Positions 45,201 through 53,634 of a stretch of DNA of 64,000 bases are shown here, in pieces; the stretch's first letter is position 1, and each line of letters starts with the position of its first letter. The translations under genes and the position numbers were made by a program. The notes under the pieces were generated by a model, which was not told the origin of the DNA, searched no databases, and saw nothing but the letters and a program-made list of their open reading frames with translations. Source of the stretch: Nitrospira defluvii (GTDB taxonomy: Bacteria > Nitrospirota > Nitrospiria > Nitrospirales > Nitrospiraceae); assembly GCA_000196815.1 (NCBI GenBank), contig FP929003.1, positions 1,759,501 to 1,823,500 on the forward strand, written 5' to 3'.

Positions 45201-45812
45201 CAGGAACAGACCTCGGTGCAACGGACGGAAGAGCAGGCCAGACGCGCGCTGGAGGTCATCGACGCGTCGGATCGCGCGGCGCTGGCGCGTGAGGCGATGG
45301 AATCTGCGGCGGCGCGATACCGTTCGGCCATCAGGCCCTGGGCCAGGCTGAAACTTGCGCGGGCGCTCCTGCAGGAGGCGTTGAACCGGTTTCGTGAACG
45401 GGCCCAGGCACCCATGGTGTCTGCCGCATCTGCCTACTTTTCGCTGATGACGGGGGGCGCCTACGAACGGCTAGTGACGGACGAGCGTGAGGACAGGCCG
45501 GTGCTGTGCGCGCAACGGGCCGGCGGTGTGACGATCGGCATCGAGGCGATGAGCGAAGGCACCGCCGATCAATTGTACCTGGCGCTACGGCTGGCAGCGC
45601 TGGAGTTACGGCGTCCCTCTCATCCGCCGATGCCGCTGGTGCTCGATGATACCCTCATTACATCCGATGACGCGCGTGCGGCCAATATTCTACGGGCACT
45701 GGCGCGCTTCGCCGAGGGCAGCCAGGTCATGTTGTTCACACACCATCGGCATCTGCTCGATGTCGCTCGCAGCACACTGGGAGACACCGCTGTTATGACT
45801 CACAGACTCTGA
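42282..45812 (+). CDS. SbcC-like coiled-coil ATPase (YhaN family)
   Basis: A 1176-residue SMC/Rad50-like ATPase. The N-terminal Walker A is YGPNEAGKSSAL (32-43), the centre is dominated by very long coiled coils (Ala/Glu/Leu/Arg-rich, ~180-1000), and the C-terminus carries the signature SEGTADQLYLALRLAAL and Walker B LVLDDTLITSDD. No Rad50 zinc hook (CxxC) is evident. It overlaps the nuclease gene by four bases, as in the yhaON pair. The predicted complex acts on broken or foreign DNA. Confidence 0.93.
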   Translation: MKLARLLLFAFGPFTNKTLDFSVGSSSLHVIYGPNEAGKSSALRAMTDLRFGIPLRSPDDFVHPAGDLRIGGVFIDQTGRPVGLIRRKGRGTTLSGLDVRTEQTDPGFTVDSGLERELTGGLDRQEFEAMFGLNHARLREGGAVLLNGEGDLGSALFEASAGTSGIAALLAALDTDAKKLYSQHGRAQNAVINEARRQLDEQRKAWREAQTKPAEWQELNRAHDTAKTALDDLTKALEALRRRENELTELRTVEPLLREHDRLASALQSYATVPDLSAQQREERLAAEQALQRAQIDLRESEEELARCAAALDGLVIEPLLLDHADAIERLVSGVEAAARNRHDVHQQNGLIAKIEGELDLDVARLAPGVNRRTILEAVPSSADRVALEGHLAEVSRLGERLEGYRERAEALDAALQPASVLPDTVPDPLHRQAFTAAIRAGQAQGDVVRQKSEADRRLRELEGQLALALSELGLESEQALRRSQPVLEAQIAQAKQDLTEIEAQLTKWRDESERVGRDLDGQQLRQRQLAAEGEVVTAETLRQARAKRSEEWTAIRRTYIDETSGTDQLALGFDAAKALPETFESAVGEADRQADLLRADTKRAAGLEECSARIEQMELRRKELAGEMAARRADRDGVQAAWRQRLVQAGLPDLDPETLREWQGRRHEALQLVERVTALRVDRDRVLADAGRAAAAIAGELRAVGHALATTPAEEAEQLSALIDQAVRWEQSATAAEAEQQARLKTAHNQRIEREKVGRQVSETEAEHRRHLDALQAWHTRLFLAGDAPPEALKSRLDELDGLARQASALADAQQRKAQLQAVVDDLLTQAAQVAELLGEAVPTMLDDCADRLRKRLGVSRQHQQEGHALIRDRTKAQEKKRQAAAVQVTEAAVLAGLCTRAGGATIEQLPELEEQAAKKRELRKSLALLRQQLAHASPQSEAELRARLTGLDVPALESERERCRTERVRLEQEQTSVQRTEEQARRALEVIDASDRAALAREAMESAAARYRSAIRPWARLKLARALLQEALNRFRERAQAPMVSAASAYFSLMTGGAYERLVTDEREDRPVLCAQRAGGVTIGIEAMSEGTADQLYLALRLAALELRRPSHPPMPLVLDDTLITSDDARAANILRALARFAEGSQVMLFTHHRHLLDVARSTLGDTAVMTHRL

Positions 45813-46045
45813 GCGAAAAACCGCGGCCGTCCGGTTCCCGTCAGGCGATGCGCCCATCCGCCGGTCGTCCGCGAGAGAAAATTTGAAACGCGCCGTCAGG
45901 CCTGCTATTCTCCCCGCCGCATCGTACCACCGGCATTTCCTGTAGGGATTTGCCAGGAGTCTCACCACGCGGTTGCCGGTGGTCTCAGCCGAGTCCTGAA
46001 TATCTTCGTGAGGCGGGGGCTGCGCATGAAGGATTGCGGGTAGGT

Positions 46046-49000
46046 ATGGCGTCATTACTGGCGTGGTTCGCTCACGGACGCCTCTGGCATTTCGTGTGGG
46101 GCTCCGTTGTTCTTTCCTGTCTCTTGAGTCTCCTCTTCAGTCGGATCATTCACGGACATATTGCCTGGGATTATCCCTTTACCGCGGGCCTCATTTCCCT
46201 CCTGGTGTCATCGGTTGTCGTGCTGTTGATCTCGCGCATGCGGGCGCTGGAGCAGACGTTGGCGGACACGAGGCGCGATCGTGCGCTGGACCTTGCGGCA
46301 CGGACTCAGGCGGAAGAGTCGTTGCGGGAGAGTGAAGAACGCTTCAGGAGCTTTATGGACCATAGCCCGGCGATCGCCTGGATGAAGGACGATCAGGGGC
46401 GGCACGTCTATGTCAATCGTGTGTTTGAACATCGATTCCAGATGGTGTCGGGACAGTGGTTGGGACGAACCAACTTCGAGTTGTTTCCGGAGGAAGTCGC
46501 ACGGCGATTTCAGACGCACGATCAGATGATTCTGGCTGACGGGCTGCCGAAAGAATTTGTCGAGGTGGCGCCGGATCCGGACGGCACCCAGCGTGACTGG
46601 TGGACGTTCAAGTTTCCCTTCCGGGGTCCCGCCGGGCGACGGTATGTCGGCGGAGTCGCGATCGACATCACGGATCGTAAGCGCATGGAAGCGGCGTTGC
46701 TCGTGAGTGAGGAGCGGCTGCGTCTTGCCCTTGGCGCGGCACAGGCGGGAATTTGGGATTGGGATATTCGCACGAACGCCGTGCAGTGGTCGGACAATGT
46801 GTCGACGATCTTCGGCCTGTCTCGCGAAACGTTTGTCGGAACCTACGAAGCCTATCTGGCTTTGGTTGATCCCCAGGACCTCGATCGCCTGTTGCAGGCC
46901 ATCCGTCAATCCATTCAGGCCAATGTGGAGTATCAGATCGAACACCGGATTCTCTGGCCGGACGGGACCGTGCATTGGCTGGCCTGCCGCGGTGATGTGT
47001 TGCGCGATGCCGACGGCACACCTGTCCGCATGGTGGGGACCGTGTTGGATGTGACGGCCCGTAAAGAGATGGATTTGAAACTCGCGAACAGCGAGGCGCA
47101 GTTGCGGGCCATTCTCGATCACAGTCCCGCCCTGATTTTTCTCAAGGACCGGGAGGGACGATACCTCGACGTCAATCGGCAGTTTGAGCGGGCATTCAAC
47201 CTGTCTCGCGAGGCGATCCTGGGGAAGACGGATACGGAGTTATTTTCGCCTAAGCAGGCGGCGGTGTTTCAGACGAACGACCGTCTAGTGCTGGAGGCCA
47301 AACGGCCGCTCCGGTTCGAAGAAACGGCCGACTATCACGATGGTCCGCGCACGAGTATCGTGTTCAAGTTTCCCCTGTTGGATCGCGACCGGATGCTCTA
47401 CGCGGTCGGCGGGGTGGCGACCGATATCACCGACCGGAAGCGGGCCGAAGAGGCCTTAGCCCTGGCGCGAGATCAGGCCATGGAAGCGGCCAGACTCAAG
47501 TCGGAGTTTCTGGCGACGATGAGTCATGAAATCAGAACGCCGATGAACGGTGTGATCGGAATGACGAATCTTCTTCTGGAGAGCGCCTTGACTCCGGAAC
47601 AGCGGGAATGTGCGGAGGTGGTTCGTAATTCGGGCGATCACTTGCTCATGATCATCAACGATATTCTCGACTTTTCAAAGATCGAGGCCGGACGGCTGAC
47701 GCTGGAGACAATCGACTTCGATTTCCGGGGCATGATCGACGACACGCTGGATCTGATTGCGGAGCAGGCCCGACAGAAGGGCCTTGATCTGGTGGGCCTC
47801 ATCGATGCGTCGGTACCTTCGGCTGTGCGCGGAGACCCGGGCCGGTTGCGGCAGGTGCTCATCAACCTGCTCGGCAACGCAATCAAGTTTACGGATCGGG
47901 GCGAAGTGGTGTTGCGGATGACCGTTGCCCAGGATGCGCAGAGCCATGTGGTCCTGCGAGGCGACGTGACGGATACAGGGATCGGAATCAGTCCGGAAGG
48001 CCGGAACAAACTGTTTCAGACCTTCAGTCAAGTGGACGCCTCGACGACGCGACGGTATGGCGGTACGGGATTGGGGCTGGCGATCTGCAAGCGCCTCACG
48101 GAACTCATGCAGGGAGAAATCGGGATGGAGAGTGCTCCCGGCAAGGGGAGCCGATTCTGGTTCACGGTTCGATTGGAGAAGGGGGCTGCGGCAAGGGCGA
48201 CCGAGCCGGAATCGCTCCCGACACTCGACGGGCAACGGGTCTGTCTGGCGGGAAAGCCGGGATCGAGCCACACGTTCCTGGAACAGGCCGTCGCCTCCCG
48301 GGGAATGCAGGGGGTTGCGGCCAACGACGGGACCGAAGCGGCGATCCTCATGCGCAAAGCCGCGGCGGATGGACACCCCTTTGATCTGGTCATTTTTGAA
48401 GAGCAGTTGTCGGGCGGTGAGGGCGCTGCCTTTGCGCAGACCATGAAGGCTGATCCCGCGTTGCGGATGATACCGGTGATCGTCGTGACCTCGTTCGGGC
48501 AACGCGGGGATGCCGGCGCGGCTCGGGATGCCGGGGTGGCGGCGTATCTCACCCGGCCGATCCATCAAGCCGCGCTCTGGCGTTGCCTGGCGACCGTGCT
48601 CGCTCCGGTCTCGGACCCGTCGGGTCAGACGGCGGCTGAGGAGGGCCCCATGCGTCCGCTCATTACCCGCCATAGTATGCAGGAGCAGACCGATCGTGGG
48701 CGCCCGCACGTGCTGGTTGTGGATGATCAAAAACTCAACCAGGTTGTCGCGGTTTCGTTGCTGGAGCGGTTAGGATGTCTGGTCGATGTGGCCGAAAGCG
48801 GACAGGCTGCTGCTGAGGCTGTAGCGGCGACTTCGTACGATCTGCTCTTCATGGACTGCCAGATGTTCGGCATGGATGGGTATCAGGCCGCTGCCCTGAT
48901 TCGCAAGCGGGAGGGGGGAGGACCACGAGTACCCATCATCGCCCTGACCGGGCATATGCAGCAGAGTGATCGGGCACAATGTCTGGCGGCCGGGATGGAT

Positions 49001-49087
49001 GACTGCTTGACCAAGCCTCTGCAATTTACCCTGTTGGAGGCGATGCTTCGACGGTGGCTCAAGAAGGACGTCGATCCTGGCCGTTGA
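46046..49087 (+). CDS. Hybrid sensor histidine kinase with three PAS domains and two receivers
   Basis: A 1013-residue protein: two N-terminal membrane helices ([17 protein letters not shown] and [20 protein letters not shown]), a coiled coil, then three PAS/PAC units beginning [32 protein letters not shown] and [17 protein letters not shown]. HisKA has the phospho-His in [10 protein letters not shown], and the ATPase carries [20 protein letters not shown] and [11 protein letters not shown]. The first receiver (~730-850) is degenerate, with IFEEQL where the phospho-acceptor Asp should be; the second keeps VVDDQK, MDCQM and TKP. The ATG at 46046 is chosen over an upstream TTG frame. Signal and target unknown. 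Confidence 0.92.
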   Translation: MASLLAWFAHGRLWHFVWGSVVLSCLLSLLFSRIIHGHIAWDYPFTAGLISLLVSSVVVLLISRMRALEQTLADTRRDRALDLAARTQAEESLRESEERFRSFMDHSPAIAWMKDDQGRHVYVNRVFEHRFQMVSGQWLGRTNFELFPEEVARRFQTHDQMILADGLPKEFVEVAPDPDGTQRDWWTFKFPFRGPAGRRYVGGVAIDITDRKRMEAALLVSEERLRLALGAAQAGIWDWDIRTNAVQWSDNVSTIFGLSRETFVGTYEAYLALVDPQDLDRLLQAIRQSIQANVEYQIEHRILWPDGTVHWLACRGDVLRDADGTPVRMVGTVLDVTARKEMDLKLANSEAQLRAILDHSPALIFLKDREGRYLDVNRQFERAFNLSREAILGKTDTELFSPKQAAVFQTNDRLVLEAKRPLRFEETADYHDGPRTSIVFKFPLLDRDRMLYAVGGVATDITDRKRAEEALALARDQAMEAARLKSEFLATMSHEIRTPMNGVIGMTNLLLESALTPEQRECAEVVRNSGDHLLMIINDILDFSKIEAGRLTLETIDFDFRGMIDDTLDLIAEQARQKGLDLVGLIDASVPSAVRGDPGRLRQVLINLLGNAIKFTDRGEVVLRMTVAQDAQSHVVLRGDVTDTGIGISPEGRNKLFQTFSQVDASTTRRYGGTGLGLAICKRLTELMQGEIGMESAPGKGSRFWFTVRLEKGAAARATEPESLPTLDGQRVCLAGKPGSSHTFLEQAVASRGMQGVAANDGTEAAILMRKAAADGHPFDLVIFEEQLSGGEGAAFAQTMKADPALRMIPVIVVTSFGQRGDAGAARDAGVAAYLTRPIHQAALWRCLATVLAPVSDPSGQTAAEEGPMRPLITRHSMQEQTDRGRPHVLVVDDQKLNQVVAVSLLERLGCLVDVAESGQAAAEAVAATSYDLLFMDCQMFGMDGYQAAALIRKREGGGPRVPIIALTGHMQQSDRAQCLAAGMDDCLTKPLQFTLLEAMLRRWLKKDVDPGR

Positions 49088-49098
49088 GAAGGGGAGTG

Positions 49099-49818
49099 AT
49101 GAAACGCTTGAAAGACAGAATTGCGATCGTCACCGGCAGCAGCAGCGGGATCGGCAAGGCCATCGCGCTGCGGTTCGCGCAGGAAGGGGCGACTGTCGTC
49201 GTCGCGGCCAGGCGATTGTACAAATGCGAAGAAACCGTCGCGCAGATCGAGGCGGCCGGTGGAACCGCCGTTCCCTTGCAAGTCGACGTGGCAGACGAGT
49301 CGCAGGTGGAGCGACTGATCGGTGAAACGGTTCGGCGCTTCCAGCGCCTGGATATCCTGGTGAACAACGCCGGGATTTTCGGTGGACGCCGGCTGGCCGA
49401 AACCAGCACCGAAGCCTTCGACGAAGTCATGAATACGAATGTGCGCGGGACGTTCTTCTGCTGCCGGGCCGCCTTTGCGCAGATGAAGAAGCAGGGCGGC
49501 GGTACGATTCTCAATATGTCGAGCGTGGCGGGCGTGCAGGCCTGGAGCGGCACGGGGACCTACAGCGCATCGAAACATGCCATCATGGCATTGAGTAAGG
49601 CACTCGCGGACGAGGGGCGCGCGCGCCGCATCAAAGTGAGCGCGATCTGTCCCGGCGGCGTCGCAGACGATCTGGTCGATGCCTCGGCGGAAGAGCGGGC
49701 AGACAGCGAAAAAATCGACCCGTTCGACATCGCCGAGACCGCGCTGTACCTGGCCTGCCTGGGGCCCCGGGCCGTCGTGCATCAGATCGTGGTGGACCGG
49801 ATCGGCGCCGACTGGTAG
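49099..49818 (+). CDS. Short-chain dehydrogenase/reductase (SDR)
   Basis: A 239-residue classical SDR: Rossmann TGSSSGIGKAIALRF (GxxxGxG), DILVNNAGIFGG, the catalytic Tyr-Lys in YSASKH, and Ser in NMSSVAG. It lacks the usual C-terminal substrate loop length and is shorter than average after ADEGRARRIKV. GGGGAG precedes the ATG at 49099. It begins 11 bases after the kinase stop, so may share its transcript. Substrate unknown. Confidence 0.93.
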   Translation: MKRLKDRIAIVTGSSSGIGKAIALRFAQEGATVVVAARRLYKCEETVAQIEAAGGTAVPLQVDVADESQVERLIGETVRRFQRLDILVNNAGIFGGRRLAETSTEAFDEVMNTNVRGTFFCCRAAFAQMKKQGGGTILNMSSVAGVQAWSGTGTYSASKHAIMALSKALADEGRARRIKVSAICPGGVADDLVDASAEERADSEKIDPFDIAETALYLACLGPRAVVHQIVVDRIGADW

Positions 49819-49941
49819 TAGGCTGTTGAGAAAGTCTGCCGGCGTCGCGCCTGCTTTGATCAGAGGCGTACCGTACGAGCATGGGACAAGAGCCTGTCTT
49901 GGCAGGCTTGGGGCGGGCGGGTAAGAAGGAACCGTTTGCCT

Positions 49942-50148
49942 CTAGCAGGATGCGGAAAAAGTCCGCCAGCGGCGTTCTCGCATCGCTCAGCGGCTCACCG
50001 TACCGCAAGAGTACGATTCGCCCCTGTGCTCGCTGCGGCCTTGCTGGACGGCCTTTTTGCGCATCCTGCGAGGCTGTTCAACGTCGTCCCACACCGCGTA
50101 TCTGTGGTGGCTTTGGGACTCAAAATGAGTTTTTCCGCAGCCTGCTAG
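49942..50148 (+). mobile_element. MITE-like repeat element, copy 1
   Basis: A 207-base element bounded by inverted ends, CTAGCAGGATGCGGAAAAA at the left and TTTTTCCGCAGCCTGCTAG at the right. The same element occurs in opposite orientation at 61426-61697, and a degenerate copy at 59361-59571. It has no coding capacity. The rest of the region 49819-50312 carries partial copies (start of the same family at 49822, GCTGTTGAGAAAGTC; and ~50220-50262). Confidence 0.75.
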
Positions 50149-50312
50149 GACACTGGGCGCTCACGGGCTCGCGCCAGCCCGCAGACGTGACGCTCATTCT
50201 TTTTCGCGTCGCGAACCTCGCTGCGGCCTTGCCGGACAGCTTTTTTGATCAGCCTACGAATAACGCGCGCCGAAATACGTCATTGCTGGCGGTTGCTTGT
50301 CGTCACCCAGCG

Positions 50313-50930
50313 CTAGACCACTTTGGCGATCGAGTGCACGTGCTTCTGTGTGTGAAACAGGAGCGGCGGGCCAAGCGGGAGAATGGATCTCCCCGTGAAG
50401 GCCTGAGTCAAACTGCCGACGGCATGATAAAAGGCCATCAGGCCGACGATGATGTGGCCCCATCCCGGTAACAGCTCACTGATGAAGTCCAGCCGGGCGA
50501 AGGTGGTGGCCAGAAACGTGACAGTAATCACCACATGCAGGGCACTGAGGGTTAGGTTGCGGTAGGCCGTGAGAAAGATCATCACGGCGGAAAAGACCGC
50601 GTAGACCAGATTGATGGGTGCGTAGAGTACTGCATCGAACTGGAACGTACTGCTCGTGCTGACGAGTTTAACGGTGCAGAGCGTGATCCAAAGGAAACCG
50701 TACATTGTCAGCGCGGTTCCGCCCAGTTGCTCGTTGTAGCGAATATCGGTAATGCCCGCCAGCAGTTGCACGATCCCGCCGAAGATCAGGGCAATCACCA
50801 GGGCTCCCACCATGTTCTTATGCTGAATCCATCCGAGTTGGGCCACCCCCAGGGTGAGCGCGCCCACTGCCAGACCGAATAGGCCGATTGCCAGCACGTC
50901 TATGCGCCGAGTTTGATTCTCTTCGTTCAT
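50313..50930 (-). CDS. Acetate-uptake (GPR1/FUN34/YaaH, SatP-like) family protein
   Basis: A 205-residue membrane protein with about six hydrophobic helices. Family motifs are GGIVQLLAGITDIRYNEQLG and TALTMYGFLW, while the family's NPAPLGL motif near the first helix is replaced (DVLAIGLFGLAVGALTLG). Members carry acetate or succinate, or act as ammonia-linked transporters. The ATG at 50930 has AAGGAA upstream; the open frame to 51026 includes sequence unlike the family. A single-gene unit. Confidence 0.82.
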   Translation of the reverse strand: MNEENQTRRIDVLAIGLFGLAVGALTLGVAQLGWIQHKNMVGALVIALIFGGIVQLLAGITDIRYNEQLGGTALTMYGFLWITLCTVKLVSTSSTFQFDAVLYAPINLVYAVFSAVMIFLTAYRNLTLSALHVVITVTFLATTFARLDFISELLPGWGHIIVGLMAFYHAVGSLTQAFTGRSILPLGPPLLFHTQKHVHSIAKVV

Positions 50931-51071
50931 GACATCGTTCCTTTTGGGTAGTCGATGGGGCTTCGATTGACCTAGGGTTATCTCTAGGGGCGGCCCAAGG
51001 ATGCAAGAGTGGCGCAAAAAAGGCAAGGGAAAATCCTAGGGGGTACGAGAAGAATAAAGGGTGCCGGTGAC

Positions 51072-51395
51072 TTACTCTTTGTCGGGTGTGTTCGGTGGAT
51101 TTTGCGGCGCGGCGCCGGCGAGAAGTGTTTTCAGCCGAGCGGTCTGTAACGGTTGGAGGGAGAGAAAGTGTATGCCGCAGACTGTTCCACGGGTCCATCG
51201 CACGGCGGCCAGATCCACGAGGACCGGCATCTCCTTCGGTGAAATGATCAGTCGTAGGGAAAGGTAGGTATTGACGGGCAACGGCTGGGTAGATTCGATC
51301 CGGCAGCCTTCCAGCGAGAGATCCACCAGTCGTCCTTCCCCGGTCGTCGCCGAATTTGAAGAGAGAGACACTCGATAGTGAACGGTCATGGACAT
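51072..51395 (-). CDS. PilZ-domain protein
   Basis: A 107-residue cytoplasmic protein with the PilZ core: YRVSLSS (the RxxxR region, partial), then RLVDLSLEGCRIES (the D/NxSxxG motif) and strands YLSLRLII and VDLAAVRWTRG. PilZ domains bind cyclic-di-GMP, which fits the HD-GYP proteins in the window. The first basic motif is incomplete, so binding is uncertain. ATG at 51395 is preferred to a long upstream frame that would cover poor coding sequence. Confidence 0.78.
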   Translation of the reverse strand: MSMTVHYRVSLSSNSATTGEGRLVDLSLEGCRIESTQPLPVNTYLSLRLIISPKEMPVLVDLAAVRWTRGTVCGIHFLSLQPLQTARLKTLLAGAAPQNPPNTPDKE

Positions 51396-51828
51396 GTGGT
51401 GGTGTGTATCCTTGCATGTAGTGAGTAATGGCGTTGCCCTGGTGCACCTATGAACTCCTGGAAGCCCGACACGAGCCGTACAAAGCTGAATCAGTGAGAA
51501 AAATTTGTCTTCCCGGTGCTTAACGCGAGATCGGGAACGAGTGCAGCCGACGCGTGTTTCGGCAGAATGACATATCATGTTGTCACCGTAGGCGCGATCA
51601 GGATAATGTCTCCGACCATTTGGAGTTGGGAAAAGCCCTAGGGTCCTGGAGGGCCTGCGCCGGGACTTTTCCCGAAGTCGTGGATGTGTTGCGAGGGTGG
51701 GTGGGCTTGATTGTCGGGTTCAACGAGTGCAAGCTCACCATCATAGTCTTGGAGGTGACCATGAAGCCGGGGTGACCTCGTTCCAGCGATACCTGTTCGC
51801 GCCATCTTCTTCCATAGATGTCTTCTTG
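51396..51828 (+). other. Noncoding region before a terminator; possible RNA leader
   Basis: About 430 bases with no supported gene. On the + strand GTGGGCTTG (51698-51706) can pair with CAAGCTCAC (51732-51740), and a minimal frame ATG-AAG-CCG-GGG-TGA sits behind a GGAGG at ~51752. The terminator at 51829 then follows, 28 bases before the start of a small exported-protein gene. It may be a small RNA or an attenuated leader. Confidence 0.4.
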
Positions 51829-51863
51829 CGCCCTCCTGATCGTTCGGACAGGAGGGCGTTTTT
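51829..51863 (+). terminator. Strong intrinsic terminator upstream of the small exported protein
   Basis: CGCCCTCCTG (51829-51838) pairs perfectly with CAGGAGGGCG (51849-51858), followed by TTTTT. There is no + strand protein gene ending just upstream, so it must stop an RNA-only or leader transcript. Confidence 0.85.
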
Positions 51864-51891
51864 ATCTCACCCGCTTAAGAGGAGGTTTGGT

Positions 51892-52257
51892 ATGAACGCC
51901 TCATTATTCATATATCCCCTTGCGGTGAGTGGAGTCCTGGTTGCTGCCATGGCATTCAGCAATCCAGCGTTGTTGCCGCAGCATCCGGGGTATCCGATGG
52001 GTAAGGCGACTGATCCGGTCAACGGGCAACCTCTCGCCAACGATCCGGGCCGTGCCAATGCGGTCGGGGAATCTGCGCTCAGCAAAGCGGCGGCCTTCGA
52101 CAATGGTCATGTGTCCCAACAGCTTTCGATCAATGACCAGAACCAACGACTCCTGGAAAAACCGGGCGCCGGGATTCTGCCGAAGGTGCAAGGCCCTCAG
52201 ATTGTGATCGATCCGCCGGTAAAGGAAGGGACCAAGGTGCAGGCCTCGCCGCAGTAG
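51892..52257 (+). CDS. Small exported hypothetical protein
   Basis: A 121-residue protein with an N-terminal hydrophobic segment (FIYPLAVSGVLVAAMAF), then a hydrophilic Pro/Asn/Gln-rich part (NGQPLANDPGRANAVGESAL and QQLSINDQNQRLLEKPGAG). GGAGG six bases before the ATG gives good support. No family recognised. Transcription may be controlled by the preceding terminator hairpin. Confidence 0.7.
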   Translation: MNASLFIYPLAVSGVLVAAMAFSNPALLPQHPGYPMGKATDPVNGQPLANDPGRANAVGESALSKAAAFDNGHVSQQLSINDQNQRLLEKPGAGILPKVQGPQIVIDPPVKEGTKVQASPQ

Positions 52258-52286
52258 TGAGCGATATCACAAGCGCTGCCGCGGAC

Positions 52287-52332
52287 CGCAGGGCGCGACA
52301 CAAGGGTTCGTTCTTGTGGGTCGCGCTCTGCG
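52287..52332. terminator. Imperfect hairpin after the small exported protein
   Basis: CGCAGGGCGCGAC-ACAAG is complementary to CTTGT-GGGTCGCGCTCTGCG with a GGTTCGTT loop and a 2-base bulge. No T-tract. It lies 29 bases past the stop. Confidence 0.5.
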
Positions 52333-52410
52333 GCTCCGCCCGTCGAGGTGACATCGTTTGATTTTCAGCCCGCCCGCCTCTTAGAATGCCGCCACTCATC
52401 ACGAACTGGT

Positions 52411-53133
52411 ATGTCTACAAAGTCTCGCGTTCACAAATCCCCGCGCCGTAAGAAGAAGTCGCCTCAGTCCTCGGTCCCGCTTGCTCGCGGGCAGAAGCAA
52501 CGTTTTCAGAACCGGTTGTTGAAGTGGTACAAGGAGCATGGGCGTGATCTGCCCTGGCGCAAGACTTCCGATCCCTATCACATCCTGGTGTCGGAGGTGA
52601 TGCTCCAGCAGACGCAGGTCGATCGCGTGATTCCCAAGTACCATGAATTTCTCGAGCGGTATCCGTCGTTTGAACAGTTGGCCGATGCGCCGGTTGCGGA
52701 GGTTAAGCAGACCTGGTATCCGCTGGGGTACAACATCCGGCCGGAACGGCTGCACAGCATCGCCTGTGAAACCGTGGCCCGCTACGGCGGGCAGTTGCCG
52801 AACGATGCGGAGGAGTTGTTGTCCTTCAAGGGCATCGGGCGGTACACCGCGGGGGCGATTCGTTCGTTTGCGTTCAATGAAGATGCTCCGATTCTGGACA
52901 CGAACGTGATCCGCGTGTTGCACCGTGTGTTCATCGCCCAGGGCGAGCCGAAGTCGCAAAAGGCCGCCCTCTGGGAGTTGTCTGAAACCTTGATCCCGCG
53001 CGGCAAGGGGTATGACTTCAATCAGGCCCTCATGGATTTCGGCGCTACGGTCTGTACGGCGCGCGACCCCTACTGCCTCCTGTGCCCGATGAAACCATTC
53101 TGCAAGACCTATCCGTTCGATGCGGGGAAATAA
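52411..53133 (+). CDS. A/G-specific adenine glycosylase (MutY-like, catalytic domain only)
   Basis: A 240-residue base-excision glycosylase of the HhH superfamily. Catalytic residues Glu62 (SEVMLQQTQ) and Asp163 (ILDTNVIRV) are present, the HhH is FKGIGRYTAGAI, with Tyr at the position that is Lys in Nth, and the [4Fe-4S] cysteines are 215, 222, 225, 231 (CTARDPYCLLCPMKPFC). The C-terminal NUDIX-like 8-oxo-G-reading domain of full MutY (~350 residues) is missing. A MutT-like NUDIX gene lies 99 bases downstream. The ATG at 52411 matches a Lys/Arg-rich N-terminus. Confidence 0.88.
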   Translation: MSTKSRVHKSPRRKKKSPQSSVPLARGQKQRFQNRLLKWYKEHGRDLPWRKTSDPYHILVSEVMLQQTQVDRVIPKYHEFLERYPSFEQLADAPVAEVKQTWYPLGYNIRPERLHSIACETVARYGGQLPNDAEELLSFKGIGRYTAGAIRSFAFNEDAPILDTNVIRVLHRVFIAQGEPKSQKAALWELSETLIPRGKGYDFNQALMDFGATVCTARDPYCLLCPMKPFCKTYPFDAGK

Positions 53134-53140
53134 CAAGGGT

Positions 53141-53230
53141 GGTATTTCGTCACTCGTATCTCGTCGCTCGGCAACGAGCTGCTCCGAAACAGAGCTTTCG
53201 AGGTACGTTTCACGAAATACGCTTCACGGT
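53141..53230. repeat. Dispersed intergenic repeat (GTATCTCGTCGCTCG type)
   Basis: GTATCTCGTCGCTCG near 53156 and TTTCACGAAATACGCTTCACG at its end match the reverse complement of segments at 28802-28878. It fills the gap between mutY-like and mutT-like genes. Confidence 0.45.
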
Positions 53231-53232
53231 TC

Positions 53233-53628
53233 ATGATGAAGGTGATCGAGGTTGCGGCAGGGATCATTGTTCTCGAGGGCCGGTATCTGATTGCACGGCG
53301 GAAGGCCGGGGTGCATCTGGGCGGCTTATGGGAGTTTCCGGGCGGGAAACGCGAACCGGGCGAAACGTTGGAGGAGTGTCTGCAGCGGGAGTTATGGGAA
53401 GAGCTGAATGTGCGTATCGGCCATCCCACCCCCTTTCAGATCGTACGACATGAATATCCCGAGAAGATTGTGGAATTGCATTTCTTTCGCTGCCGGATCG
53501 AGGCCGGTGTTGCGATCGCGCTGGACTGCGCGGAACTTCGATGGGTCTATCCTCATGAGATGGCCGCGTTCGAGTTTCCTCCGGCCGATCAGCCCGTTAT
53601 CGCGGCGCTTCAGCAGGGGAAAGTGTAG
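53233..53628 (+). CDS. 8-oxo-dGTP diphosphatase-like NUDIX protein (MutT-like)
   Basis: A 131-residue NUDIX hydrolase with box GGKREPGETLEECLQRELWEEL, starting VIEVAAGIIVLEGRYLIARR and with WVYPHEMAAFEFPPAD near the end, as in MutT. It sanitises oxidised guanine nucleotides. It is close to the mutY-like gene, which removes adenine opposite 8-oxo-G. Two ATGs (53233, 53236) are possible; only one codon differs. Followed six bases later by an exonuclease gene. Confidence 0.88.
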   Translation: MMKVIEVAAGIIVLEGRYLIARRKAGVHLGGLWEFPGGKREPGETLEECLQRELWEELNVRIGHPTPFQIVRHEYPEKIVELHFFRCRIEAGVAIALDCAELRWVYPHEMAAFEFPPADQPVIAALQQGKV

Positions 53629-53634
53629 GGGCGT

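Noticed and set aside
49819-50312. Transposase for the MITE-like element
   Set aside because: No coding sequence with transposase motifs occurs here or elsewhere in the window.
51554-51775. A 73-codon frame before the terminator at 51829
   Set aside because: No family match and poor start context; only its last five codons sit behind a good ribosome-binding site, so it is treated as possible leader sequence.
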